Assembly: GCF_021869535.1 (NCBI RefSeq)
Contig: NW_026262581.1
Coordinates: forward strand, 113,364,771-113,428,770
Reading direction: 5' to 3'
Origin: Mytilus californianus
Lineage: Eukaryota; Mollusca; Bivalvia; Mytilida; Mytilidae
Length of the DNA: 64,000 nucleotides
Shown: positions 11,969 through 24,624 of the stretch, piece after piece
Layout: every line of letters begins with the position of its first letter
Position numbering within the stretch: the first letter of the stretch is position 1
The notes under the pieces: generated by a model
The model's database searches: none
Told to the model about the DNA's origin: nothing
Seen by the model: only the letters and a program-made list of their open reading frames with translations
Position numbers and translations under genes: made by a program

Positions 11969-12620
11969 TTAAATAAGAACAATACAGGTACAGCCAGACT
12001 TACAAACCAAATCTTTGTTAATATGGTTACGAAATCCCTGACTTAATAATTTACCATTTATACATAAATTACGTTCATTGAGATTTAAAACGTCACTACA
12101 GACACGGGCATAGCGAAAAAGTTTGGAAATATACACATCGTACGAAGGGAAAAAATGAACATTACTGTCCAAATGGAAAATTAATAAAAGGGAACGAAAA
12201 TCATCTCCTTTTAATGATATGGAGTTACCCGTATGAAACCGAAATATCAGAATCCAGAAAAGGACATTTATAATGATTATATTAAGATTTTTAAAGTAAG
12301 CTCCGTTGGGTTAATTTCTGATAATTCTTGATTATTTAAAACAAATTGTCATCAAAATAACGATAAGTGTTATTCATTTATCAATTAAATAGACTTAGGA
12401 CAGATTTTTACTTAGTTTGACCATAAACTGTGTATCATAACAATACAGCAACGAGTCTGCTATTAAAGGTGCACACTCTGTGCATATAGGAATACCTACA
12501 ACCTGTAGATACACTTATTATCGAAAAGAACATAGATGTTATCAAGAAGATTTACAGCTTTAATCGTCTCATCACAGTAACAATAAGTTTATCTAGTATA
12601 CTTGGCTTTTTCATTACAGA
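11969..12620 (-). pseudogene. Decayed reverse-transcriptase gene of retroelement A
   Basis: No intact frame remains, but reverse-transcriptase motifs appear in order on the minus strand. Near 12560-12500 is LDNIYVLF followed by a frame change. Near 12500-12430 is VVGIPICTECAPF, a worn form of the GIPMGTNCAP palm motif of a reverse-transcriptase family common in invertebrate genomes. Near 12222-12214 is GDDF. Then comes an open stretch, 12172-11969, with PSYDVYISKLFRYARVCSDV and KLLSQGF, which match the family's post-palm segment (typically YGVYISQLIRYARVC...KLLNQGF). Several stops and frameshifts make it inactive. Whether it is LINE-like or Penelope-like is not resolved: no endonuclease domain is visible. 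The sequence downstream on the same strand is the element's 3' region. Confidence 0.72.
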
Positions 12621-12796
12621 AGAAGATTTTATATTAGTACCTATTGGTCATATAGCTGTCCACGTGCTTCGATACTTGTAAATCCTTAGCTTTCATTTTA
12701 TTTTGGCTTTGAGCGTTCATGATGAACGTAAATCCAGAAAAGCGCTTCGGACGCATAAAAATTATAAAGTTAAAATTGATAGTAACCGTAAATATA

Positions 12797-12925
12797 TAAA
12801 TAAGAAGATGAGGTATGATTGGCAATGAGATAACTCTCCACCAGAGACTAAATGCCATTAAAGTTAACAACTATAGGTCACCGTACGGTCTTCAACAATG
12901 AGCAAAAAACATACTGCATAGTCGC
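12797..12925 (-). mobile_element. Truncated copy of retroelement A (3' end)
   Basis: On the plus strand it starts AAATAAGAAGATGAGGTATG and includes AACTATAGGTCACCGTACGG and TTCAACAATGAGCAAA. This is about 130 bp of the conserved 3' end, truncated just after the TACTGCATAGT block. It lies close to the RT fossil but is a separate insertion or fragment. Confidence 0.85.
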
Positions 12926-14354
12926 ATTACCAATGCAAAGAAAAATTTCAACAATTCAGAAACAACATGACGTGTGAATATATTTTCTGTAGTTATTAAA
13001 ATTCCTTTTTGCTATCAACACTAACAAAAAGAAAAATAATTGTAAAAAACAAAAAAACTGACTGAAACCATAGTTGTTACTCAGCAATAAAGAAACAAAC
13101 TGCCAGTCATATAGCATTGTTTTCTTTACTGCTATCAATCTCAATCCATGGAATACTCCATAAAGAGCCAATGAAGCCCCTCTTGGTAGATACTAGTTGT
13201 TGTAAGGATGTTATCAAATTGATTTTAAGATGTAATTTTCTCTCTACATAATCTCTTTTATATATATATCCACGTGCCTGTTCGTAGTTAAGAACATAGT
13301 CGGGTGTTGTTTTAGTTTTATATTTTAAGATTTTGTCGTTCGGAGAACTTACCTTTGAAAGTCTCTGTTTAATTTAGTCATAGATTTTGTAGACTAGGAG
13401 GATTTCTGCTGGACATATTTTAGATACTTGTCTGTTATTGTAGACCGAATATCAACCACTATAGAAGTGTATTTCTTGTGTCGTTGAGTTATTGCTGACG
13501 TATAATCCAAATCTGTTTCATTTCATATAAATTATAAAAAAAAAAATGTATTGCTACATTTTGATGCTATACTTTACTTTACCTTTTTAAGTTCATAAAA
13601 GTCCAGTTTATTGAACTCGTGAAATTTGAATTGATATGACTTAACAGCATCAATTTCAAAGAAAAAAATGATGGTTTTTATCCAAACAGGAAAAGTTAAT
13701 TTGACACACGAGGGAAGTAGATTTATTTTGAAAGGTGGCATAGTTTCTCAGAAAATCAATTGTAATGATGACATTTTTGTTAGATAATCTCTTGTCTGTA
13801 GACCGATGACAGGCGTTATTGATGTTACTCCCACGCATCCTTTGTGTTGCATCTTAGTCCTTAAATAAAGATCTGAGACTACTTAGTAAGAAAAATGAGA
13901 CATATACTATTAAAATATAACCTGTATAAAACTTTCAATAATACTTTTGAGACATCCTTTCTAAAGTGTGCTTTCCGTCGATATCTGACAAGAAGTAAGA
14001 AACAATAAATGTATACTCAACACTTGATCAAAGGAATTGTTATCAATTGCAAGAAAAATACACGTATAACTGGTGATGACATATAACAAACATATTCTGT
14101 ATAACATTTCTTGATAGCAAAGCTTAGTATCAAATTTAGTTTGCTTAAAAACTTAATGCTATTCAGACGTGTGATTTGTGGATAAAATTTAGGTACAATG
14201 AAATCCGATTTTCCATTAGCATCAAATATATACAGTATATGAACAAACAAAGTATGTTAAGAGCCATAACCTGGTACTTGAATTTGCAAAAATTGTTAAA
14301 TTTAATTCCTTCAAATTTATATTAGTTTAATTGTAAAATAAAACGGGTTATATT
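12926..14354. other. Non-coding stretch
   Basis: Several short minus-strand open frames (12956-13171, 13656-13838, 14017-14250) have no recognisable domain and a composition like their surroundings. No RNA gene or repeat structure is identified. Confidence 0.4.
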
Positions 14355-14545
14355 GTCTTCTTATCCTTCCGGAACACCGAGATCACCCCCGGTTTTCGTG
14401 GGGTTCGTGTTGCTCAGTCTTTAGTTCTTTAGTTTAGTTGTGTTTTGTAGATTTGTCGTTTTTTCGTTCTTTGCCCTGGCGTTGTCAGTTTGTCTTTGAC
14501 TTAATAGTATTAGTTTCCCTTTAGTATCTTCCGCATCTCTTTTGA
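14355..14545 (+). repeat. R3 dispersed repeat copy
   Basis: Contains CCTTCCGGAACACCGAGATC, GGGGTTCGTGTTGCTCAGTC, GCCCTGGCGTTGTCAGTTTG and CCCTTTAGTATCTTCCGCAT in the R3 order. Confidence 0.82.
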
Positions 14546-16093
14546 TATTGAAACATTTGACCTTAAAGAGCCGTTCTTCATATAGTTTAGGAAAATTACA
14601 ACTCAACATTCAATATTATTCTGGGAAAATGTTGCTGTTTGTTTCATCCTTGACTATATAACACATTATTAAACACAATTAAACATTCAGAAGTACTGCG
14701 AACTTCCCCCTTGATGCAAACATATTTACACTACCGATACGATTAAGAGAACCCCGCCATTATATAATGAGTTTCCTCTTATTTATTTATACATTTTAAT
14801 GACTTCGTCAATCGAAATTTAAACGTTAGAACTATACGATTTATGATACTACCATTTATTCTTCGTTCAACCTACGTTTTAGTAGGAATACTTGAGTATA
14901 AAGCTTTCTTTTATCAAATTAAGAACAACCTTTTCACTAGATAGCTGGTAGGCGGCAAACAATAAATCGGAGACATACTGAACTTTTGGATTATATTTAT
15001 ACAGATGACATTTAAGTCTACGAGAATGTCATATTACGTAGAATCATAACTCATAAAGGCTCATTCATAGATAATTAATTGAATAGTAAAACACCTAGCT
15101 TATTTAATTAAGTATCATACAATTTATTTTTGGGATGCTATTCTTTGGATTTACTTTCAGAATGTTTTAATTTTTTTTGGCATTTCAAAATAGTTAACCT
15201 CATTTTTGTTTTTGAAGAGTTAGCATTGGACGGGATTATAACGACTATTAAGAAAGCATTGATGTATTTGGCAGATATATGTTCCTTGCACTTCAGTGCA
15301 TGTTATGCATTTATGGTACCGGTATAGTGGGACATCCTCATTTACAAAATGTCTTTTGTTTTATATCTCGGTACTTTCTTGGACAGTATCAATTCAAGTT
15401 AAAGGGTTTCGCATGTTTTTCAAAGTGATTTTGAATGAGCAGGTACATGTAAAATTTTAGTTGTATAAAACAAAAAGTCATACGAATTTCTAAAGAAAGA
15501 TCTGAACATCGAGGAGAAATCATAGTCATATACCTACAGTATATCACAGTCGTACAAAAAGTTCATATTGAGGCAAATGGACAAAGATATACTAGTACAT
15601 AATGCAAAGCACCCAAAAATGTTTTATAAGTACTGTTACACAATTTGACGGTGTATAGACAAAACATCTGTCATCAGTAGTACGCAAACATTAAGCATGA
15701 AGTTTTAAATAATTTGTAGGATATACTAATAAAACACGTGACATTGAGGTAAAAGAAAGGAAATGTGTGAAAAAAATTACCTTATATATCATTTATTTTA
15801 ATTAATTTCAATGCTTCAATAATATAATTTGCTTTAAAGATATTACACCAAGATAACCGTTTAACAAAGTAACTCACTTCTTATTATGATCGAGTGAAAT
15901 GTAAAAAAAAATAATCTAAACAAACGATGACTCAACCAAACCAGAAGAACAATCCATAAAAAAAAGAAAGTAAACTTGTCGAACAGTTTAAGGGAAAAGA
16001 CATTTATGAAAAAACAATGTTTAAATGCCTTGTTAAAGGTCTGGTACACCATTATTTGTATGTGCCTTAACATAAAGGAAAAATGTTTTTTCA
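14546..16093. other. Non-coding stretch
   Basis: No supported gene. The open frames at 15130-15327 (+) and 15861-16094 (-) show only low-complexity hydrophobic composition. Confidence 0.4.
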
Positions 16094-16259
16094 AGCACGA
16101 AAAGTTCTTGAATGATTATCAATAATTAGATGTTTATCGTTTTCCTCGAATAAAAAAAAAAGAAGAAAAGTATAGTAGCACGAAAAGTACTTAAATGATT
16201 ATCAATAATTAGTTGTTTATCATTTCCCTCAATTAAAAAAAGATACCGGTAAGTATAGT
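16094..16259 (+). repeat. 83-bp tandem duplication
   Basis: Two adjacent copies, 16094-16176 and 16177-16259, each starting AGCACGAAAAGT and ending AAGTATAGT. They differ by scattered substitutions, most of them in the A-rich part. Confidence 0.9.
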
Positions 16260-17691
16260 CTGACTAAAATCCATGATACTTAAGCAGTATTTGTTAGCTG
16301 ATATGAAACTGGTCGATTGTGAATGGTTTATAAGAGGTCTAATTTAGAAGTTCAGTCATCGCTCACAGACGATCTATTGCGGTACCGGTTTATTTCATAT
16401 TGAGATTTGAGATGTTACGATTTCTTTTTTTAGGAATTGTTACCTTACGATTACATGACTACGACTAGTCGCCGATGCCGTTGCTTGTGGATTGTCAGTC
16501 CTCGAATGCATCATCCGACAAAAATATGGTGCTCCGCTACTGGAGTAATTTAAATGATTCGTTTCGATTGTAAATTTATTATTATTTCATATAATCAAAT
16601 TTACCAAAGCTAGAAGGAAGCAAACCTCTCAGTCAAAGTTGACCTTGAAGGTTTAGGTCGTTTAGGTAATTTATGTAGTTTAGACCATTTCGGATTTGTT
16701 GCTTTTAACTCTTGTTGACGAGCGTTTTAACTGAGCACAAATACCTGTGTCGCATGCAAAGTAGTGGAGGATATGTTTACTCTCCCCGTGCACCTGAAAT
16801 ATTTTCCTATTTCGATAGGATTTCGCATAACATATAGTTTTCTTTAACTTCAATGTTAACATGCATACCTTCTGTATTAATGTCTGCTTGTCTTTAATTT
16901 AGAGGTAATCCCATAACAGGCTACGCCTTGGGTTTAAATCTTCATAAAACATGACCAAGTATTGTCTAACCTATACATATACCTTAAATTTCTTGATTGT
17001 GTTTTTTTTTCGAAAAAAAATCCTTTGCTTTATATATCAGCAGTCTGACACTGTTTTCTTGAAAGAAAAAAAATAATTGACTCGAATGTCTGATATAAAA
17101 ATTGAATAAAAGATTATTTTACCTACGTTTTTGCCCCCATTTTATTTTTTGTTTGTTACATATATGTACCATGATAAACATTTTCAAAATTCAGAATGTT
17201 TTTTATAAATCTTTTCTTTTTCATCTTTAACCAGTAGGCTATTTTCCCAAGGGAAATGCCTCAGGGGATTGTTCACTTCGTTGGTGTAGTTATTAAGAGT
17301 TCACTTCCATAATTATTCTACAATGAAAAGTCATTGATGTATAGCATTTTTATAGTGCATGGAAAGCCATGTACTATGAAAATTAGAAGGAAAAAAACTG
17401 ACTTTTCATTGGACGAGAAGGTGTGAGTATGTTCTAAAAGTATTCGATTTTACCTGACGCAGAAGAAAACTCAATGTTTGAACAATTTATCCTTTTTGTC
17501 CTCACAAAACTATGTCAGTGCTATTTCATTCCATCCATTGAAATGAGCATTATCTATGTTATACATTCCTTTTATTAACCTAGTTAACACTTCATTATAA
17601 AAAATGAATTATTATTAAGGTTTGAATATTACAATGGGAAAAGATAATTGTGTAAGGTCACTCGAAAGTGTGAATATGTTCTAAATTGGTC
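16260..17691. other. Non-coding stretch with a half-copy of the hairpin repeat
   Basis: No gene recognised. At 16918-16978 there is a single-arm copy of the repeat that forms the hairpin at 17692-17782: GGCTACGCCTTGGGTTTAAA followed by ATAAAACATGACCAAGTATT. Confidence 0.5.
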
Positions 17692-17782
17692 AGACAATAC
17701 TTGGTCATGTTTTATTAATATTTAAAACCCTCGGCTACGCCTTGGGCTTTAAATCTTCATAAAACATGACCAAGTATTGTCT
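17692..17782. repeat. Hairpin repeat with perfect 24-bp arms
   Basis: Arms 17692-17715 and 17759-17782 are perfect reverse complements, each containing CAATACTTGGTCATG or its complement. An inner stem TTTAAAACCC/GGGCTTTAAA (9 of 10 pairs) encloses TCGGCTACGCCTT. The right half recurs at 16918-16978, so it is a dispersed unit and not a chance palindrome. Confidence 0.88.
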
Positions 17783-18640
17783 TACCTATACTTGATACAA
17801 AAGAAGAAAAAGTGAGTTGTAGGTCACTGAAAAACACACGTGTTCTTTAAATAAGTACGTAGTAGTCCATCATGCATTGCAACCGTCAATTTTCTAAGTC
17901 AATAAATATTGCTTCTGATACAACCAAACAATTATATTAGCGGGAACGTTAGTATGCCAATGAATGATAGTGTACTCGACTTGATTAAATGTATTTATGT
18001 TTCGGAGGGATACATGCTTTTTAACGGTCCTCAATCATTCAGGAAAAAAGGTGAAAAAACTAATTAATATTAATTTAAAATTAGGAATAAAAAGAAATAC
18101 GACACTGCGATAAAAAAAAATATTGAACCTGTATGTTCATAAGAAACGAACCAATGCCCCCCCTCTCCCCCAAAAATGAATTAAATTAAAGTATGATAAA
18201 ACGCACTGTCAGAACAAATGAGTGGTATGTGCGTAATCATTAATTCGGAATACGGTTCTGCAACCAAGCATGGATTTTCATCAAGTACAGTGGTTAGCAG
18301 AAAAATTCCAGTTTCCCATTCATCAAACTATTATAATGTATTATTCTAAATGAACTAGCCCGAATGCTGAGTCAGTCAGTAGAACGTTGGACCAACTAAT
18401 TTGAATTCTAGCTTTCCAGTAAATAGATTTATTCAACAATTAGTTATATTTAGATATTGAATTTAAAGATTCCAATTTCATAAAGTAAATGCAAATTGTA
18501 CTAAGCTAGGTTCAAATACACTAGAACACACCCGCGAAATCGCTGGCATTTAGAGCGTGGTTGAAAGTTTGTAAACTGTTGTAGGATGAATTTTTGTAAA
18601 AGATTTTATGACTGGAGAATTTCAGGATAGGTATCAAAAG
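17783..18640. other. Non-coding stretch
   Basis: No gene, RNA or repeat family recognised. Confidence 0.4.
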
Positions 18641-19054
18641 TCATAGGTACTTGAGTACGGGACAATTTTTTTAGCCCTCCCACCTTTTTTTCAATTTCCG
18701 TTATTACTTTGTTTTTTTATTTATTTCAATTATTTTCGCGTTTTTCTGTATACTATGAATAGACATATACTAGAATCTCTATATAATATATGACCGCCGT
18801 TGATAGTAAACTTGGAATTGATAGTAAATAGCAAATACACTTTATTTATAGTATATGTATGTTCATAGTTGTACAGAAAAGGCGAAAATAATTCTCCTGT
18901 CCCCAAGTACCTATCAAAATTATGTGTTAATAGTAAACTTGGAATTGAGAGTAAATAGCAAATACACTTTATTTATAGTATATGTATGTTCATAGTATAC
19001 AGAAAAAGCTAAAACAATTGACCTGTCCCCAAGTTCTCATGAAAAATTATGTGT
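18641..19054. repeat. 127-bp direct duplication with an inverted third copy
   Basis: Two direct copies, 18802-18928 and 18929-19054, share TAGTAAACTTGGAATTGA, TAGTATATGTATGTTCATAG and CTGTCCCCAAGT. Sequence at about 18641-18768 contains the complement of the later part (GGTACTTGAGTACGGGACAA, then TTTTTCTGTATACTATGAA), extended by a T-rich insert. The block can therefore fold into a long foldback with either direct copy. Confidence 0.82.
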
Positions 19055-20903
19055 AATTTTAAACAGTCCTAAACGGAAGTCTTGTCTATGACTTAAAAGT
19101 CCGTCCGATGACGGAAACAATATCCGGACGCCTTTATTTTCGTTTTCCTTCCAAAATAACCCAAACGGAATAATCATAAGTGAGGATGACAAATGCGACT
19201 ATGCATGGTACCTATAGGATAGAGAGGCATGATGATTAATTTATTGTGGAAGGAAGAGAAGCGACACACAAAATTAGGTCTTCTCATTTAATAGTATAGA
19301 TGTAGCTTTTTGCTGTCCTATATTTTGCAAGTTGAGAAACCTTTGGTGACCCCGTACGCTTAAATGTTCCTTGTAAAAACAACGTATTAAGTAGGCGTAA
19401 CAGACAAACGGTTACCTGATCTGACCCAGTCAATATAAGAATTGAGCGCGCCAACGAATGGTCTCGTCAACACTGTTATGAATTTGATTATATCTTGTTC
19501 GTGTGCTGTTTTCACATTTTCACACCGTTGGTAGGTATTTTCTCCCTTTCATGCACTGAAATATCTATTTTCTGGTAATAATTATCAGCCAAAGGTAACA
19601 ACATATCTTAAGATGCGTTACAATTTTTATTAAATGGTTTGATGCTGAACAGAAAAATACGTACCTATGTGTTCGGGCCGTAGTAAAAAACACAAAAGGA
19701 AGGAATTGTTCAAAATACCACACTATCATATTGTAACTGACCAATGTAAGTTCTTCGACCTTGACCTTTTTGAATATTATCTATAGAACACTATTTAAAC
19801 AAATTATATAAAGAATACACGAATAACAATCCATAACTTTACTGTTACTTTCCGTAATTTCATTTTCAAATTGTGTATTCGTTAAGATCAATGAAGCGGT
19901 ATATATTTTCTTTTTACTGTTTCTTAGATTTGATCTAAGCTAAGTGAATACATTTCAAACACTAAAAGCATCGACTTTTCTAGCCGTTCTTACTTATCTG
20001 TTTATAAGGAGAGAGAAATCTTGTTTGTCAGCTCTGTCCCCGTACGATTAAGAATAATTAGACTTGTGTCAATTCTTGTCAATCAACTATAACGAGATCT
20101 TTAATGTGTATGCTTGTTTTCTAAACTACATCCATTATATGGAACCGTGTGTGCTAAAATACTGTCATACTGGATCAATAGACCGATCGAATGAATGAAA
20201 GAAGCCCACTCTTAAAACAGAAAGCTGTTTAAACCTGGCATATATCGATCGACTGTTAATGTTCTCCCGCCAAACCAAACAATCGTCTGTTTATGCATCG
20301 GGAGCAGACGACAAAACGATGCTTCTTTGAATCGTAAATGTTTTTTGGACATTACTCTTGGAATTAAGTGCTGAAAAAATAAACTAGTATCATTAGAGAA
20401 ATCTTGTCATGAGGAAATTTTTTACATCTGTTATTCAGTCATGCAGGTAACATCAATACTTTTGTTATACTTTTTGCTTACATCGTTTTTTCATACATCA
20501 TTACTTATAAAGATAAATGTATAATCCTCAATGTTTTGACATAGGGCATGAAGGTGTTTATTTTTCATTAATTTTGCTTTTTTATTGTTCAGGAATAAAT
20601 CTGCTTTATGATTGTCAGCATTTATTCTATCTCTATGTTGTTTATCTTTATATTTTTAAAGAAAGATGTTTTTTTGGTTGTGGATATGATTATTGTATTT
20701 TTACGTGATCTTTGGATGTGTGTGTAAATTTGAATTATGGAATTGACAGAGGAATATATTAGCTTGACATTGGTGAAAATAGGGAATAAAGACGAATCTA
20801 CTTTTTTAGATCATCCACGACAAGTCACTTTTAACATTTGTTATTTGTATAGTTAAAAGTATTTAAACTCTAAACCTTTCCACGATATATATGGATTGTA
20901 GGG
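19055..20903. other. Non-coding stretch
   Basis: No gene is supported. The open frame at 20517-20708 is rich in aromatic residues encoded by TA-rich DNA and resembles no family known to me. Confidence 0.4.
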
Positions 20904-21265
20904 TTAAATTAGTCTGAGCGATTTAGAGCCATACAGTTTTATAAATATTATACAATTTATCAACTGAGAAATTTCATGGCAGTTGCAAAACTTAAAATTC
21001 TCTAGATGGTAAACAGAAAGGGGACCAAACAGTGTGGTTCTCTGAACCTGATGATAAGCGCTGTATAATAAGATACATCTAGAAAGCGCATTGAACATAA
21101 GAAAATCTGCATAATTGTTTATTACCGCTCTGGTTGGTCCCATTACTGATAACCATCCAGAGTATTTCATGTTTGTCAACTGCCATGAAACTTCTCAGTT
21201 GTGATATATATATATGTATAATATTTATAGAATTGTACGGTTCTAACTCGCTCAGACTAATTTAA
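20904..21265. mobile_element. MITE with ~90-bp inverted ends and TTAA flanks
   Basis: The left end starts TTAAATTAGTCTGAGCGA and the right end finishes TCGCTCAGACTAATTTAA. The inverted repeat extends about 85-90 bp inward on both sides, through TATAAATATTATACA and TTTCATGGCAGTTG, at roughly 85 percent identity by eye. TTAA is present at both limits (20904-20907 and 21262-21265), the target-site type used by piggyBac-like elements, although the ends lack the usual CCY start. The minus-strand open frame 20904-21179 is repeat sequence, not a gene. Confidence 0.87.
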
Positions 21266-21510
21266 CTCCAGTCTTAGCCTATTTTTTGCATTTTATACCC
21301 ATTTTGATTGTGTAGCTCAAATATCTTTGGATTTCCAAATTTTTGGCTCTAAGTGTTCTTCTTAAACTTTCAAAAAAGAAGAGATGCATATTTAGTATGC
21401 GTGGTTACTACTCTTCAATTTAAAGATGTTATTGTTTAATAAATTATGTTTAAACAAAAGGCTTGGGTAAAGGCTCAGTCTATATAAACCTTTCCCATAC
21501 AAGATAGATA

Positions 21511-21570
21511 GATTAATAATTGGTTTTTACATATAACACAATTTAATAATTGGTTTTTACATATAACACA
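21511..21570 (+). repeat. 30-bp direct duplication
   Basis: Two adjacent 30-bp units share TTAATAATTGGTTTTTACAT and ATAACACA, with a difference at the unit start only. Confidence 0.9.
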
Positions 21571-21799
21571 AATGTATACACTTCTGCCAGTCCCAGTGAT
21601 AATTCGCAGAGTGGCAAATACTGTGATACAGAAATAATCTATTCCATTCATGCATTTGATCAATTGATACATTGTATTTTTTTATTCTAACTAAGCCTCT
21701 ATAACTTCCACAAACAAAGTTAATAGTTCGAGTAGTTTTGTAACTTCTCGTGCAATAACATATATTTTGCTTTGGACAATATAATTTCTAATCGTTAAA

Positions 21800-22030
21800 C
21801 ACAACGGGTGCCACATGTGGAGCAGGATCTGCTCACCATCCCGGAGCACCTGAGATCACCTTCTTTTTTTGGTGGTGTTAGTGTTGCTCAGTCTTTACTT
21901 TTCTATGTTGTGTTTTATATACTGTTGATTGTCGTTTGGTCGTTTCTCGTCTTTTCGCCATGGCATTGTGACTTGGTTTTCGACCTATGAGTTTGAATAT
22001 CCCTTTGGTATCTTTCGCCTCTCTTTTCCT
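21800..22030 (+). repeat. R3 dispersed repeat copy, with upstream portion
   Basis: Contains ACAACGGGTGCCACATGTGG, GCAGGATCTGCTCACCATCC, CGGAGCACCTGAGATCACCT, GTTGCTCAGTCTTTACTTTT and CCCTTTGGTATCTTTCGCCT. It extends further upstream than most copies. The open frame inside it is a repeat artefact. Confidence 0.85.
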
Positions 22031-24624
22031 GTCCAATAATTATTAGGAAAATCGTTTAGGAGACTTTAGAACGCATTTAAATTGGAAAAGATTGATGTTC
22101 TAAACACCCATAATACCGAGGAAAATTATATAGTGTGTCAGTGTCTATGTTATTTTGTCGAAAGAAATAAAACCTAAAACTAAAACTTTGCTGAGTGTTG
22201 GCTTCCATTAATCATGGATTTACTTATTAATTGTATTAAGTATAAGTTATTGGGCATTTTATCGACAGATACAAATAGGGAAAATCAATAGGTTTCCCCA
22301 TAGACTGATGATCTAATTAATACAATGTATATAAAAACATAATTATAAGTTAGTGATTAATCTCGTTTGGTTGACAATGTCAGTAATTGTAGACAATATG
22401 GACGTCATAACTGACCTCTATTACTGAAATCTAATTATTATACGTGCTTGTTTTAATCAAGATTCTGTAATTAATGTCAGTTTATGTTGTCCTACGTGCA
22501 GAATGTCTCAATTGCCATCTACTTGTAAGAAAGTTAGAATTTAAAAAAAAAGTTAAAAATCAATATTCACTTCAGGTTTTCCATTTGAAAAGCATTATGT
22601 GTAATAGTGCTTGAACCAACTTGTACACCTTAGTACTATTTTAGTGACAGTTTTACCATTTTATTTTCTTTAATTGAGCATGCATATAATTAATCAACCG
22701 GTACATTCCAAATTGATTAAAATAGATTGATTTATTGAAACGTTATCAGAAACTATCCCAATCTCTTGTAAGTGAAAACTATGTAAAATATCACCTAAAA
22801 TGTATCTTTTTCTAATCCACGACAATCTTCATTATTTAGTGTCCATTAACAAAATTAAAAAGCTATAATAGCGTACTGAATACGCTATATTCATTATTTT
22901 CTTGGTATCATTTATCGATCTAAATCTTGTTTCATCTCCATTTGGGCATAGTTGACCTTATATGTTTTCATACTACGATTCTTTTTTTTTACCCCCTATT
23001 GCAACGTATAATTTGTAAATACTTTGCCTTCTAAAATGTTTAGTTGTGAGCTTTCCTGGTGAAGTATTATCTAGAAAACAGAATAGTCTCTTTTACCTTG
23101 TAAAACATTTTAACATGTCTGCATATGTCAATTTTTGTTTCTTCCCAGAAAGTTGTGTGTTTTGAAATCAGAATAAAGCTTGCAAAAAAGTGGCATTTAA
23201 TTCACTTTGGTTGCAAGAGAATGCAACTGGGTTGACTTGTCTCATTGACTTATCCCCACAGCCCCTTTTTATTCGTATCAATGCATACGAAATTTGTGAA
23301 AGAAACAACTAAAATACCATTTCATAATAACTAGCTGTGTTTCCCAACAGGATACATAACCGTTGAAAACTATTTGTACTTGAAAAGAGAACAATTCACA
23401 GAAAAACATGTTTCCAGAACTGGCAATTACCCCAAATGGTGGAATCAGTTGCTCTGTGGAATTTTCCTCAAGTTGATAATAGTGTCGCATATTGACACGA
23501 GAACTGTCTTATCTATAATTCATTCAGCTGATTGAAAAAGACCTGACTATTGTGCTTACGGTACTGTCGAGTGAAATGAAGTTTTATAAATTATTTGCCA
23601 TAACGGGTATTATTTGGTTACATGGGATTTGACTTATTATTTTTGTACCCTTGATAATCTGAAAAGGATATCCGGAGAACGAAAACATTCTTGGTAAATT
23701 ATTGGTTCCTGTAGTCACGATTTCTAGAGAAAATTGTACGATTTATATTATATCAACTAAAATGAAACAAACAGCATCAATTACAATAGTTTGGTTTCTA
23801 TATAAACAACTTAAATAATAATAATCTGTTTACCAGGAATAATAAGATTATTAAATTAGTTATAATATGAGTAAACAAGCTTTATAAGGACCCTGACAGA
23901 TCCATACATAATTCATCACTAATACTGTAGACACCACTGACGTGAGTACTATGAATTATAATACTGCCTAAAAACTAATTTTTTAAGCTTTATTTTGTGA
24001 AACTATGGCTTCGTTAACGCATGAACACGAATATTTTACAGGACGACGGAAAAGTTACACACCTATATTTACAGAGTATGATTAGTATTGATATATTTGT
24101 CCATTAACTCAGTTTATACAAAAGAATTTCAATAAAAGAACCAATCAGCATCTATAATGGTACTAGGAAGAATTTTATGTTTACAAAGTAAATGATACCA
24201 TTGTGATTGTTATACGTAATAACTTGTCCGAGCTCAAAAACTGCTATAAATTAGTTTTAATCATTTTCCTATCAGTTTATTTATTGATGAGTGAAGAAGA
24301 TAGCTTATCGTAAGTTAAATTTCACATAATGATCCTATGATTCTTTTTTTTACATGCAAAAAGTTCATTCCTATACGAACATTTGATTTTACGGCTGGTT
24401 AAACGTATATCAAGAATAAAAAAAACAATGCATGGGATCGTTATAAAATATAAACTTTTCTCACGTCTTTTGTGAGTGGAAGCCATCTTATTAACCTTCG
24501 AGGACTGCCGATGGACATGCGAACCCGATATAAATATAAATATGGATAGACTGATATCAATTCAGATGTCAGCACACGCATAAATATAAAATAGATCTTT
24601 CTAGTTCATTTGATTTCATCATAG
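22031..24624. other. Non-coding stretch
   Basis: No gene recognised. A small hairpin ATAGCGTA-ctgaa-TACGCTAT lies near 22868-22888. The minus open frame 23278-23490 shows no known domain. Confidence 0.4.
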
